Below are positions 6,436-14,212 of a stretch of DNA of 17,131 nucleotides, piece after piece (positions within the stretch are counted from its first letter, which is position 1; each line of letters starts with the position of its first letter). A program made the position numbers and the translations under genes. The notes under the pieces are model-generated. The model saw only the letters and a program-made list of their open reading frames with translations. It ran no database searches and had not been told where the DNA came from. Source of the stretch: Actinobacteria bacterium UBA3120 (GTDB taxonomy: Bacteria; Actinomycetota; Actinomycetes; S36-B12); contig DEZY01000035.1 of the NCBI GenBank assembly GCA_002365735.1, positions 1 through 17,131 of the forward strand, read 5' to 3'.

Positions 6436-7503
6436 GTGAAAACTGTCGTTATCTTCGGGTATGGACTCGCAGGGAAAATCTTTCATGGGCAGTTACTTAA
6501 TTCAGTTGCTGGTTTTGAGGTAATCGGGATTTTGACGGGAAACGATGAGCGGGTATTCCAGGCAAAATCTGATTTTCCACATGCGCTGGTGAGCAATGAT
6601 CTGGACGCTTTGCTTGATTTGAACCCTGACTTGGTGGTCGTTGCCGGCGCCAATGTCACGCACGTGCCTCACTCCCGAGCCGCACTTTCTCGCGGGATTA
6701 ATGTCGTGATTGATAAACCAATCGCTGCTAATGCCCAGGCAGTTGCAGAACTTGGTGAATTAGCTCACGCCAACGGTGTGGCCGTTCTCCCATTTCAGAA
6801 CCGCCGCTGGGACTCGGATTACCTAACCCTCAAAGCGACTGTGGATTCAGGAACGATCGGTACTCCACACCGATTCGAATCGCGACTTGAAAGATTCCGG
6901 CTGCTCCCCAAAGGCGACTGGCGGGAATTGAATGATCCTGAAGCGCTCGGTGGAGTGCTCTACGATTTCGCACCCCATTTAGTTGATCAAGCGCTGGACC
7001 TAATGGGACCGGTAGTTTCGGTCAACGCGCACGCCCGAACTGTGCGCGAGATCCCAGTATCTGACGACGACCTACTGATCATCTTGCAGCACGAATCTGG
7101 TGGACTTTCTTATCTAGTGGGATCACTCGCAACTGCTTTACCTGGACCACGATTCACACTCGCCGGCACGAAAGGTGCTTTACGCATTAATGACTTGGAC
7201 ACTCAAGAAAAGCACCTCAAATTAGGTGAAATTCCCGGAGATGGCTGGGGGATTGAGTCTGCTGAGTCAACTGTTGAAATTTGGTCAAGTGACGTTGCGG
7301 GTGAACTCACGCATTCAACGTTGCCATTTGAAATTGGCAACTGGCCCGAATATTATCGAGAAGTTTTGGCCTTCCTGACCGAATCTGTGCTCCCAACAGT
7401 CTCGCTGGATCAGGCCGTAGCCACAACGCGGGTATTAGATGCAGCTCGAATTTCAGTTGCAAATGGTGAAGTCGTGCGCTTGGAGCCACCGGCTACTCAT
7501 TGA
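6436..7503 (+). CDS. Gfo/Idh/MocA-family oxidoreductase, scyllo-inositol dehydrogenase (NADP+)-like
   Basis: A 355-residue two-domain dehydrogenase. The N-terminal Rossmann fold starts with VVIFGYGLAGKIFHGQLL (Gly-rich loop residues 8-13), and DKP (93-95) replaces the commoner EKP nicotinamide-site motif. The substrate domain carries QNRRWDSDYLTLK (121-133) and GGVLYDFAPHLVDQAL (172-187), with Asp177 and His181 as likely catalytic residues. The FHGQLL after the glycine loop and the NRRWDxDxLT segment resemble B. subtilis IolW/YvaA and E. coli YdgJ, NADP-dependent scyllo-inositol dehydrogenases; this is a recognition from memory. Start GTG at 6436 has a TANNNT six bases upstream, suggesting a leaderless mRNA. 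The 3' end overlaps the convergent epimerase gene by 11 bases. A role with inositols or sugars fits the neighbouring pentose operon, but the exact substrate is uncertain. Confidence 0.88.
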   Translation: MKTVVIFGYGLAGKIFHGQLLNSVAGFEVIGILTGNDERVFQAKSDFPHALVSNDLDALLDLNPDLVVVAGANVTHVPHSRAALSRGINVVIDKPIAANAQAVAELGELAHANGVAVLPFQNRRWDSDYLTLKATVDSGTIGTPHRFESRLERFRLLPKGDWRELNDPEALGGVLYDFAPHLVDQALDLMGPVVSVNAHARTVREIPVSDDDLLIILQHESGGLSYLVGSLATALPGPRFTLAGTKGALRINDLDTQEKHLKLGEIPGDGWGIESAESTVEIWSSDVAGELTHSTLPFEIGNWPEYYREVLAFLTESVLPTVSLDQAVATTRVLDAARISVANGEVVRLEPPATH

Positions 7504-8335
7504 GAGTTTTCAAACCCCATTGAGTTTTCATACAAGCCGGATCACTCTTGCTGCAGGCGACCACAGATTCACTAAACGGGCCATTGAGTGAATTAGGTGC
7601 ACCCGTTTGCGGTTCAACGCAGATCAAATCCTTATGACCGGTGTAAATCACGAACCAGCCGTGAGAGTTCGTTACCCGCAATTGCAACGCGTCAGGCCAA
7701 TCAATAGTTATGGCTCGATCCGGCACAATTAGGGCATCGTCGAACGGTCCCCGGCTGTCATCAAAATCAACGAGCTCACCGGTCGGTAGTGAATCTGACT
7801 TGGTGAGTAATTTCGCCTTGACAATGTGAAGCTGAGCAGGTGAACCCACACCCAATGATTTGTGGAACCAGGGGTGCCAGCCCACCACAATATTGGTCGG
7901 TACCTCGCTCCTCGGAGTGACTTGAATTATGGTCTCAAGTGAATGCGCGCGAATATTCCAAGTGAATGTAACGTCAAGGATACTTGCCCAATCAGTAATT
8001 ACCTGTCGTGCAATAAACGTCGTGCATTCTTCACTCTCTATGACATTCCAACTTGACAAGGGGTGGGCAAATGAAACTCCGTGAAGTGCCCAGCCTTGAT
8101 AGTTGACATCTTGTTCCGATAGTTCACCGTCTACAAATATTGCGTTGTTCACCAACCTTCCGGCCCAAGGAACCATGGGGTAGAAGCCGAACTCCACTGG
8201 ATCTTCGCCAGCTGCCCCCAGCAACTCAATTCCTTGGTACTGCCAACTAATTGCCCGTCCTCCGAGCCTGATATTGAAAATTAACTGATGGCCACGAAAT
8301 CCGACTTCCACGTGCGAGTCACTAGATGAGGACAA
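7493..8335 (-). CDS. Aldose 1-epimerase (mutarotase, GalM-like)
   Basis: Interconverts alpha and beta anomers of aldoses such as xylose or glucose. With a TTG start at 8335 the protein has 280 residues. Family motifs are LGGRAISWQYQGIELL, PWAGRLVNN (the PWxNRI-like element), LHGVSFAHPL (His85), WHPWFHKSLG (His154, the probable general acid) and ICVEPQT (Glu241, the probable base). The frame is open further upstream to an ATG at 8476, but that would bury about 150 bases inside the ROK gene and encodes non-family residues. TTG at 8335 overlaps the ROK stop by 14 bases; GTG at 8311 is an alternative. No strong ribosome binding site is seen, consistent with translational coupling. As last gene of the xylose operon it probably supplies the alpha anomer to xylose isomerase. 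Confidence 0.85.
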   Translation of the reverse strand: MSSSSDSHVEVGFRGHQLIFNIRLGGRAISWQYQGIELLGAAGEDPVEFGFYPMVPWAGRLVNNAIFVDGELSEQDVNYQGWALHGVSFAHPLSSWNVIESEECTTFIARQVITDWASILDVTFTWNIRAHSLETIIQVTPRSEVPTNIVVGWHPWFHKSLGVGSPAQLHIVKAKLLTKSDSLPTGELVDFDDSRGPFDDALIVPDRAITIDWPDALQLRVTNSHGWFVIYTGHKDLICVEPQTGAPNSLNGPFSESVVACSKSDPACMKTQWGLKTLNE

Positions 8336-9533
8336 ATGCTTGATCCATTTCGTGCAATGGATCTGACAGTAGCGGCGCGAATGCGGCTTCCGCCGCCCCA
8401 GCAAGCGGGCTATCCAGTGACAAGGAAGGAAGTGAAATGCGAGCCCTGGTATGGGCATTTGGCCGAGACTGATCAATGCGTTTGATCACGACTTCATTGA
8501 TATACGGATAAATTTCTGCAAGGTGACCACCAAGGACAATGTAATGGGGATCAATGCTGTTCATCAGGTTGACCAGTCCGACACCGACCCACCCGCCGAC
8601 CCCTGCGAGGGCCAATTTCATTGCTGCCGGATCAGCAATTGACGCAGCTAGGAAGTCCGGAAACGAATCCGGACCGGGCAAAAAACCCGCGGCGGACAAG
8701 ATCGCGTCTCTGCCCACTTCCGTCTCCCAGCACCCCCTGCTTCCGCAATTACACGGTTGACCAGCGGGGTTCACTACCAGGTGTCCCAGTTCGCCCGCAA
8801 AACCGCTGCTCCCAGTTAACACCTCTCCTCCCAAAACAACTCCGCCACCTACACCGACATCCCCTGTGAGATAAACGACACTCGACGCCGCGGTCGCAGC
8901 ACCACGAACATATTCGGCGACCGCTCCGAAATTCGCATCATTGCCCAAGACCACCTTGGGACATACCCCAATCTGTTTACGAAAGGATTCGGTGATCATC
9001 TGACCAAATGGCACATCGATCCAACCCAGGTTAGGTGCCTTGCGAATAAAACCAAGCTCCGTCTCCACTACTCCCGGGATCGCGATGCCGACGCCAGCCC
9101 AGGTCGCGCCGGTCGGCAACGAAGTAAAGAGCTCATCTGTACTTTCCAAAATTGCGGCAATCGCTTCCTTCACGGGATACGGGCCATCCTTGCGGGGTCG
9201 GTGAATAGTTGCCAGAACTTCACCGCCCAAACCGACAGCCGCGGCAACTATCCGATCAACTCCAAGATCAAATGCGAGAACAAAATTGCGTGAACTATTG
9301 GTGCGGACAACTAGAGATGGACGGCCACGTGACCCACCCACTCCAGAAACTTCCTCCACCAAACCTGCTTCTGCCAAGTCTGAGACGAGCGCCCCGATGG
9401 TGCTGCGATTGAGCCCAGTAAGAAATACCAGATCTGAGCGGCTTAATTCGCCGTCCTCATGCAGATAACGCAATACTCGAGCGAGATTATGTCGCTTAAC
9501 TTTGTCAGGTGTGACTGGTGATGGTTTCAACAT
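8322..9533 (-). CDS. ROK-family transcriptional regulator (XylR-like repressor)
   Basis: A 403-residue regulator with an N-terminal winged helix-turn-helix (about residues 12-65; GELSRSDLVFLTGLNRSTIGALVSDL region) joined to a sugar-kinase-like ROK domain. The ROK zinc motif is intact: GELGHLVVNPAG (His251) followed by CNCGSRGCWE (Cys261, 263, 268 and Glu270). LGNDANFGAVAE (Asp199) is also present, as in the sugar-binding site. Repressors of this type sense xylose or a related sugar and release operators upstream of xyl genes. It starts 12 bases after the permease stop with no obvious ribosome binding site and sits between transporter and epimerase, so it is made from the operon it probably controls. 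The 17-bp palindrome at the xylA promoter is a candidate operator. The inducer is inferred from context. Confidence 0.9.
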   Translation of the reverse strand: MLKPSPVTPDKVKRHNLARVLRYLHEDGELSRSDLVFLTGLNRSTIGALVSDLAEAGLVEEVSGVGGSRGRPSLVVRTNSSRNFVLAFDLGVDRIVAAAVGLGGEVLATIHRPRKDGPYPVKEAIAAILESTDELFTSLPTGATWAGVGIAIPGVVETELGFIRKAPNLGWIDVPFGQMITESFRKQIGVCPKVVLGNDANFGAVAEYVRGAATAASSVVYLTGDVGVGGGVVLGGEVLTGSSGFAGELGHLVVNPAGQPCNCGSRGCWETEVGRDAILSAAGFLPGPDSFPDFLAASIADPAAMKLALAGVGGWVGVGLVNLMNSIDPHYIVLGGHLAEIYPYINEVVIKRIDQSRPNAHTRARISLPSLSLDSPLAGAAEAAFAPLLSDPLHEMDQAFVLI

Positions 9534-9545
9534 TTCGAGAGCGTG

Positions 9546-10793
9546 TTACCGCATGACTCCTTGTGACCGTTTACGTGACAGCGCGTCTGCGCCAGCCGCC
9601 AACATCAGCACGGACCCGGTGATCATCAACTTCACACCCGCGGAGTAACCCAACAATCCCATTCCGTTATCAATTACTGCGACAACCGCGCCACCAATGA
9701 GGGCATCATGGATTCGACCGCGACCGCCGAAAAGACTGGTCCCGCCAATAACCGCTGCAGCAATAGCATTCAGAACGATGAACTTTCCGGCGTTAGGGTC
9801 AACCGATGCTGCTCGAGATGCGAAGACGATGCCCGCGAAAGCTGCTGTTCCAGAACAGATTGTGAAGACGATGATGCGGATGCGACTGACGCTGATGCCC
9901 GCGCGCCGCGCGGCCTCTACATTGCCACCGACTGCATACACATGACGACCAAAGGTGGTCCTGTTCAAAACAAAGCCAAATACCAATGTAAGCACGGCAA
10001 TGATCGGGACAATTATTGGCACACCACTCAACGGGTTTAATTCAGGATTCACACTACGTTCTAAGCTCAATGCCCACACAATTGCGAAGCCGATTACCGC
10101 CATGACGGCGGTCTTGATAACGATCATGGAAAGCGCATTTGCGGCGAATCCTCGGGCTAGTCGACGAGAGCGACCGACATAAGAGAACAGAAAGTAACCA
10201 ATAATTATTACCGCGTAAAAGACCCAACCGAGCCAGATCGGTAGATTCTTGTTCTCAATTGCCAGGATCACCCCGTCCGTCACCCGGACGTTCCCACCCT
10301 CACCAATAATTACCAGGATGAGTCCTTGAAAAGCAAGAAACAGTGCCAAAGTCACAACAAATGATGGGATGCCAATCTTTGCCACCAAAATTCCAATAAA
10401 CAAACCGATCGCGATTCCGGCAAGCATCGCGACCGCGATCGCTATGGGCCAGGCGAAGCCCCACCTAGACAGCGACACGGCAAGCAGAGCGCCGGCCACA
10501 CCTGATGTCACACCAGCCGATAGGTCAATTTCGCCGAGAAGAAGTACAAAAATTAATCCCATGGCTAAGATCATGACTACCGCAGCTTGGGTGAAAAAGT
10601 TTGCGAAGTTCAAAGATGTAAAGAAAACGGGATTGGCAAGTGAAAATAGGGCAACCAAAACGACGAGTCCGATGACCGCAGGCAACGAGCCCATGTCGCC
10701 GCTACGCACCTTTATTCGATAAGCCTTCCATGATTCAGCCACGCCACTGCCTTTGGACTTCATGTACTGGGGGACCTCGACGTCGGCACTCAT
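9546..10793 (-). CDS. Xylose/ribose-type sugar ABC transporter permease (XylH-like)
   Basis: A 415-residue multi-spanning permease of the BPD_transp_2 family used by CUT2 monosaccharide importers. It has the conserved GEIDLSAG (residues 87-94), the family segment FGRHVYAVGGNVEAARRAGI and the late motif GGTSLFGGRGRI, which contacts the ATPase. It is longer than ribose permeases (about 320 residues), with extra hydrophobic sequence in the middle (around 195-260), as in XylH. The N-terminal 35 residues are hydrophilic and cytoplasmic. The ATG overlaps the ATPase stop by four bases (ATGA), giving coupled translation. With the lipoprotein and ATPase it forms a xylose importer, inferred from adjacency to xylose isomerase. 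Confidence 0.93.
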   Translation of the reverse strand: MSADVEVPQYMKSKGSGVAESWKAYRIKVRSGDMGSLPAVIGLVVLVALFSLANPVFFTSLNFANFFTQAAVVMILAMGLIFVLLLGEIDLSAGVTSGVAGALLAVSLSRWGFAWPIAIAVAMLAGIAIGLFIGILVAKIGIPSFVVTLALFLAFQGLILVIIGEGGNVRVTDGVILAIENKNLPIWLGWVFYAVIIIGYFLFSYVGRSRRLARGFAANALSMIVIKTAVMAVIGFAIVWALSLERSVNPELNPLSGVPIIVPIIAVLTLVFGFVLNRTTFGRHVYAVGGNVEAARRAGISVSRIRIIVFTICSGTAAFAGIVFASRAASVDPNAGKFIVLNAIAAAVIGGTSLFGGRGRIHDALIGGAVVAVIDNGMGLLGYSAGVKLMITGSVLMLAAGADALSRKRSQGVMR

Positions 10794-11560
10794 GAATTGG
10801 CTCCGTTCTGCGCTGTCAGGTCTGTTTTGCCGCCAGTTATGTACTCAACCACTTCTCCGCTATTGGTTTCAGCTACTCGAAGTCGGGTCACCATAGTTCC
10901 TAGATACAGAACGTAGACGTAGTCGGCTACTTCAAAAATGTCTTGTAGATTGTGGGAAATAATTACTACGCCAAGCCCGCTGTCGGCCAACCTGCGTACC
11001 AACGCAAGTACCTGTTCCGTTTGCGCCACGCCTAGTGCGGCAGTTGGTTCGTCAAGAATGACCACTTTGTTGTTCCACAATACTGATCGCGCAATGGCGA
11101 CAGTTTGTCGTTGTCCACCTGAGAGACTCGACACTTTTTGTCGCAAAGAGGAAACGGTTCGGACCGACAGGGACTGCAAAGTCTCACCCGCGCGGGATTC
11201 CATGTGGCCTTCATCTAATGCCATGCCGCGCTTCAGCTCTCGTCCAAGAAACATGTTTTGAACGATGTCGAGATTGTCACAGAGCGCCAAGTCTTGATAC
11301 ACCACCTCGATGCCTAGTTGCGAGGCTGCACGCGGATCATGAAGTTGTACTTCCTTGCCTTCAAAGAGAATCGTCCCACCGTCAAAAGGCTGTATTCCGG
11401 CCAAACCTTTGATCAGGGTTGACTTGCCCGCGCCGTTGTCACCAACGAGTGCGGTAACCGAACCTGCTTCGACGGAGAAGTCAATACCTTGCAACACGTC
11501 AACCGCACCAAAACTCTTCGTGACGCCCCTGACTTCCAGGATGGGACTTGGAGATTTCAT
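10790..11560 (-). CDS. Sugar ABC transporter ATP-binding protein, single ABC domain (FrcA/XylG-like)
   Basis: A 256-residue ATPase with one nucleotide-binding domain: Walker A GDNGAGKST (residues 40-48), Q-loop VVYQDLAL (Gln89), signature LSGGQRQ (146-152), Walker B VVILDEPTAAL (167-176) and switch His203 in ISHNLQDIFE. Classical MglA/RbsA/XylG proteins have two fused domains of about 500 residues; this one is half size, like FrcA of the rhizobial fructose importer, and must work as a homodimer. The domain is complete and ends normally, so this is a family variant and not a truncation. ATG at 11560 has GAGG six bases upstream. It lies 141 bases after the binding-protein gene across a strong hairpin and overlaps the permease. 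Confidence 0.93.
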   Translation of the reverse strand: MKSPSPILEVRGVTKSFGAVDVLQGIDFSVEAGSVTALVGDNGAGKSTLIKGLAGIQPFDGGTILFEGKEVQLHDPRAASQLGIEVVYQDLALCDNLDIVQNMFLGRELKRGMALDEGHMESRAGETLQSLSVRTVSSLRQKVSSLSGGQRQTVAIARSVLWNNKVVILDEPTAALGVAQTEQVLALVRRLADSGLGVVIISHNLQDIFEVADYVYVLYLGTMVTRLRVAETNSGEVVEYITGGKTDLTAQNGANS

Positions 11561-11649
11561 TTTCGCCTCATTTTCTTTTGCAAAAACTCATAAGCAAAAT
11601 AGGGGAATATGGCGAACCAGACACCACTTTTGATTAACTGCTGTGATAG

Positions 11650-11685
11650 CGGTGTGGGCTCACACAGAAGTGCGAGCCCACACCG
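11650..11685 (-). other. Strong hairpin between binding-protein and ATPase genes
   Basis: CGGTGTGGGCTC (11650-11661) pairs perfectly with GAGCCCACACCG (11674-11685). One A-C mismatch further in, CAC (11663-11665) pairs with GTG (11670-11672) around a 4-base loop. It starts 16 bases after the binding-protein stop in the direction of transcription. Read leftward, no T-run follows (CTATCACAGC), so it is more likely an RNA-stability or partial-attenuation element that keeps binding-protein mRNA in excess than a full terminator. The structure is seen; the role is inferred from binding-protein operons such as malE-malF. Confidence 0.6.
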
Positions 11686-11701
11686 TTTACCTAACTATTT
11701 C

Positions 11702-12826
11702 CTACTGAATGCCCAATTCGGTACACACAGCTGCTACGTCATCCGCACAGAGCGCGGCCACGTCAAAGCCAGGAGATGCGTCAATAACTTCCTTGACATT
11801 CCCAGAGTAGATGATGACGGGGTCTGAGTACTTCGCTGGAACACTTGTTCCGTCGACGTCCACGGTCCCTTCTACAGATGGGGCTTCTCCATTAAGTAGT
11901 GCGATGGCGAGTGTCGATGCATCGCCAGCTTCAAGTGCCGTGTTCTTGAACACGGTCATGCACTGCTTGCCGAGGAGAACGTTTTGCAAACCACCAACGG
12001 TTGCATCCTGTCCGGTCACGGGGACCTTAATGCCGTTCTTGTCCAAAACTGCGATGGCAGCTCCACCAAGACCGTCATTTGCGGCGAGAACGCCATCAAT
12101 CTTTCCACCAAGGTCAGTGAACATCTGCTCGAAAATGACGCCACCTTGTTGGTTATCCCAGTCTGGGACCGACTGGTCATTAACTGGTGTTACTCCTGCA
12201 GCTGCAAGGGTGGTTTCGTAACCTTCCTTGAACATCGCGGCGTTGCCGTCGGATGGTGAACCGTTGAGGAACACGACTGCGGCGGCGGCAGGATCGATGC
12301 CATTGTCGCCAAGGCACTTGAGAAGACCTTCACCCTGAAGTTGTCCAACTTTTACGTTGTCAAATGACACGTAGTAGTCAGCAGGTGCAAATGGACGATC
12401 GTATGCAATTACCGGGATGCCCTGAGCCTTTGCTTTTTCAGCAACGGTTGCGCCGGAGCCGTTCAAGTCGACCAGGACCATGACGCCGCAGCCACCTGCG
12501 AGCATTTGATCACCGATGGTGAGGTACTGGGTTGTATCACCCTGAGCGTTCTGGATGTCAGCTGAGAATCCTGCTGATTCAAGAGCGTTTTGGATTGCTG
12601 GACGATCCTGGTTTTCCCAGCGATCTGAAGACTGGCTGTCTGGCAAGATAACGCAAGCTGTTCCTGCATCGCCTGCTGCGGCTTCCTCAGTTGCTTCCGC
12701 TTCTTCAGTCACTGCGCTTTCTGATGCAGTGTCTGTTGCTGCTGTGTCGTCACTCGACGAACAGGATGTAAGTACCAATGATGCTGCCGCGATGCTCGCG
12801 AAAGCTACATATAGCTTCTTCTTCAT
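11702..12826 (-). CDS. Xylose-type sugar-binding lipoprotein (XylF-like, periplasmic-binding-protein-4 family)
   Basis: A 374-residue solute-binding protein. The N-terminus MKKKLYVAFASIAAASLVLTSC gives a lipoprotein signal with Cys22, followed by an acidic Ala/Thr/Glu linker to about residue 52. The mature domain has ILPDSQSSDRWENQDRP, GDTTQYLTIGDQMLAGG, GIPVIAYDRPFAPADYYVSFDN and VGQLQG, all typical of XylF/ChvE-type monosaccharide-binding proteins; the Arg and Asp residues here bind sugar hydroxyls in the family. AAGGA sits six bases before the ATG. It follows xylA by 48 bases and precedes the ATPase, which points to xylose as ligand, though related proteins also bind arabinose, glucose or ribose. 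Confidence 0.92.
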   Translation of the reverse strand: MKKKLYVAFASIAAASLVLTSCSSSDDTAATDTASESAVTEEAEATEEAAAGDAGTACVILPDSQSSDRWENQDRPAIQNALESAGFSADIQNAQGDTTQYLTIGDQMLAGGCGVMVLVDLNGSGATVAEKAKAQGIPVIAYDRPFAPADYYVSFDNVKVGQLQGEGLLKCLGDNGIDPAAAAVVFLNGSPSDGNAAMFKEGYETTLAAAGVTPVNDQSVPDWDNQQGGVIFEQMFTDLGGKIDGVLAANDGLGGAAIAVLDKNGIKVPVTGQDATVGGLQNVLLGKQCMTVFKNTALEAGDASTLAIALLNGEAPSVEGTVDVDGTSVPAKYSDPVIIYSGNVKEVIDASPGFDVAALCADDVAAVCTELGIQ

Positions 12827-12841
12827 TTATTTCCTTTCCCT

Positions 12842-12856
12842 GCAGGAATTTCCTGC
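12842..12856. repeat. Short inverted repeat between xylA and the binding-protein gene
   Basis: GCAGGAA (12842-12848) and TTCCTGC (12850-12856) flank a single base. It lies in the 48-base gap, immediately before the ribosome binding site of the binding-protein gene. It could be a weak hairpin affecting translation or a regulator site; no T-run follows. Confidence 0.35.
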
Positions 12857-12874
12857 TTAACTTTTCCCGAGAAA

Positions 12875-14038
12875 TTAGATTCCCAGAATTCGATCAATGA
12901 CTAATTGATCAAGTGCTTCGTTGCCGTAGGACCTAGCTGCAAGCGCATCTGGTTCAAACGACTCATTGAGCAATCCGTCAGCAATTTCAGATGTGAATTT
13001 GCCAACGCTCGGTTCCGCGAGTTCAGGCGTACTCGCCATGTCTAGTGCTGCCTTTACCCGAGGATCTTGGTCGAACTCGCGTGCCTTCGCTGCGAGTGCG
13101 AGGTAGGTGCGCATGCATCCGCGAGCGAAGTCCCAAATACCGTCACCCCATTCGTTGCGGTACGGACGAGCATCAAAGTGCTTCGGCCCGGTGTAGTCGG
13201 AATTTTCCAACAAACGCACCAACATGAAATTGTCTTTTATGCCTTCAGATCCAAAACGAAGATCTTGATCAAAACGTCCAATTTTTTGGTCATTGAGATC
13301 AATGTGATAGAGCTTGCCTTGCCACAAAGCTTGGGCGACTCCTTGGAAGAAACTCAATCCCGCCATGGTCTCGTGGGCCACCTCGGGATTAAGGCCGACC
13401 ATGGCCGGACTCTCAAGTTGGTTGATAAACGCCATTGCGTGACCGATGGTGGGAAGGAAAGTGTCCCCTCGCGGCTCATTCGGTTTTGGCTCTAGAGCAA
13501 AGCGAATGTCGTATTTTTTTTCGGAGACATAGCCACACAGAAAGTCCAGGGCCTCTTTGTATCGGTCAAGAGCATCGGCAGGATTCTTACTCGCGGCGCT
13601 CTCAACGCCTTCACGGCCACCCCATAACACGTAGGTAGTTGCCCCTAGTTCGGCAGCGACATCTAGGTTGCGCAGCGTCTTTTGAATAGCAAAACGTCGA
13701 ACATTTCGGTCATTTGAAGTAAACGCGCCGTCTTTGAATACCGGGTGCCAAAACAGGTTAGTTGTCGCCATGGGGCATGCCAAGCCAGATTCGTCCAGTG
13801 CCTTTTTGAAGGCATCAAGCTCGGCCCGACGCTGTGATTCGCTCGCCCCAAAAGTCATGAGATCGTCGTCATGGAATGAAACACCCCAAGCGCCAATGTC
13901 CGCGAGTCCCTTGACAAAGTCTGAAGTCGTGATGGCTGGTCGAGTTGCGTCACCAAACGGGTCCCGACCGATATGTCCGATAGTCCAAAGACCGAAAGCA
14001 AACTTATCTTCTGGCACGGGCGTTAAGCGGTCGCTCAC
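12875..14038 (-). CDS. xylA: Xylose isomerase, actinobacterial type
   Basis: Converts D-xylose to D-xylulose, using two divalent metals. The 387-residue length and near-identical motif layout match the Streptomyces/Actinoplanes enzyme: FGLWTIG near the start, RDPFGDATR, SFHDDDL with catalytic His56, NLFWHPVFKDG (Phe96, Trp97), LWGGREG (Trp139), FALEPKPNEPRGD with Glu183 and Lys185, NPEVAHE (Glu219, His222), HIDLND (Asp247), FDQDLRFG (Asp257, Asp259) and HFDARP (Asp289). All metal and catalytic ligands are present, so it should be active. It starts at GTG 14038 with GAGGG five bases upstream. It is the first gene of the minus-strand operon, preceded by the putative promoter and palindrome. Xylulokinase is not in the window. 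Confidence 0.97.
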   Translation of the reverse strand: MSDRLTPVPEDKFAFGLWTIGHIGRDPFGDATRPAITTSDFVKGLADIGAWGVSFHDDDLMTFGASESQRRAELDAFKKALDESGLACPMATTNLFWHPVFKDGAFTSNDRNVRRFAIQKTLRNLDVAAELGATTYVLWGGREGVESAASKNPADALDRYKEALDFLCGYVSEKKYDIRFALEPKPNEPRGDTFLPTIGHAMAFINQLESPAMVGLNPEVAHETMAGLSFFQGVAQALWQGKLYHIDLNDQKIGRFDQDLRFGSEGIKDNFMLVRLLENSDYTGPKHFDARPYRNEWGDGIWDFARGCMRTYLALAAKAREFDQDPRVKAALDMASTPELAEPSVGKFTSEIADGLLNESFEPDALAARSYGNEALDQLVIDRILGI

Positions 14039-14068
14039 GAATCCCTCAATCTATGTCGGTTGATAAAT

Positions 14069-14085
14069 TGTTGTGAGCGACAACA
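14069..14085. promoter_or_regulatory. Candidate xyl operator, 17-bp palindrome
   Basis: TGTTGT-GAGCG-ACAACA has six-base perfect arms. It lies 31-47 bases upstream of the xylA start and overlaps the predicted -10 and transcription start. Half-sites with TTGT/ACAA are like those bound by XylR-type ROK repressors. The regulator is encoded in the same operon. The palindrome is seen; XylR binding is inferred. Confidence 0.5.
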
Positions 14086-14086
14086 T

Positions 14087-14114
14087 AATCTAATTAATCA
14101 AGCACCGCAAGCAA
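14087..14114 (-). promoter_or_regulatory. Putative xylA operon promoter
   Basis: On the minus strand TTGCTT (14114-14109), a 16-base spacer and TAGATT (14092-14087) give a sigma70-like promoter matching four of six consensus bases in each box. Transcription would start near 14080, inside the palindrome, leaving a leader of about 40 bases with the GAGGG ribosome binding site. Confidence 0.4.
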
Positions 14115-14212
14115 AAAAGACTACATTTTTGAACATTCGATAACAATTTCATTACGGAGCCAAAGCTATTCGATAAAGAGAGTCGTCCGTCGTTCAGCAG
14201 ACTTGAGGGCCG

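Noticed and set aside
8336..8476. Extended N-terminus of the aldose epimerase from ATG 8476
   Set aside because: It would overlap the ROK gene by about 150 bases, encodes residues unlike the family (many Cys, His and Arg), and family similarity begins only after 8335.
10369..10722. Long plus-strand frames opposite the sugar permease (and others opposite the ABC and lipoprotein genes)
   Set aside because: Antisense shadows of well-supported genes; basic or repetitive composition with no family motifs and no ribosome binding sites.
14061..14090. Resemblance of the xylA palindrome to the E. coli lac operator (TTGTGAGCG core)
   Set aside because: The match covers only a few bases and no LacI-family gene is present; the ROK regulator in the operon is the more economical candidate.
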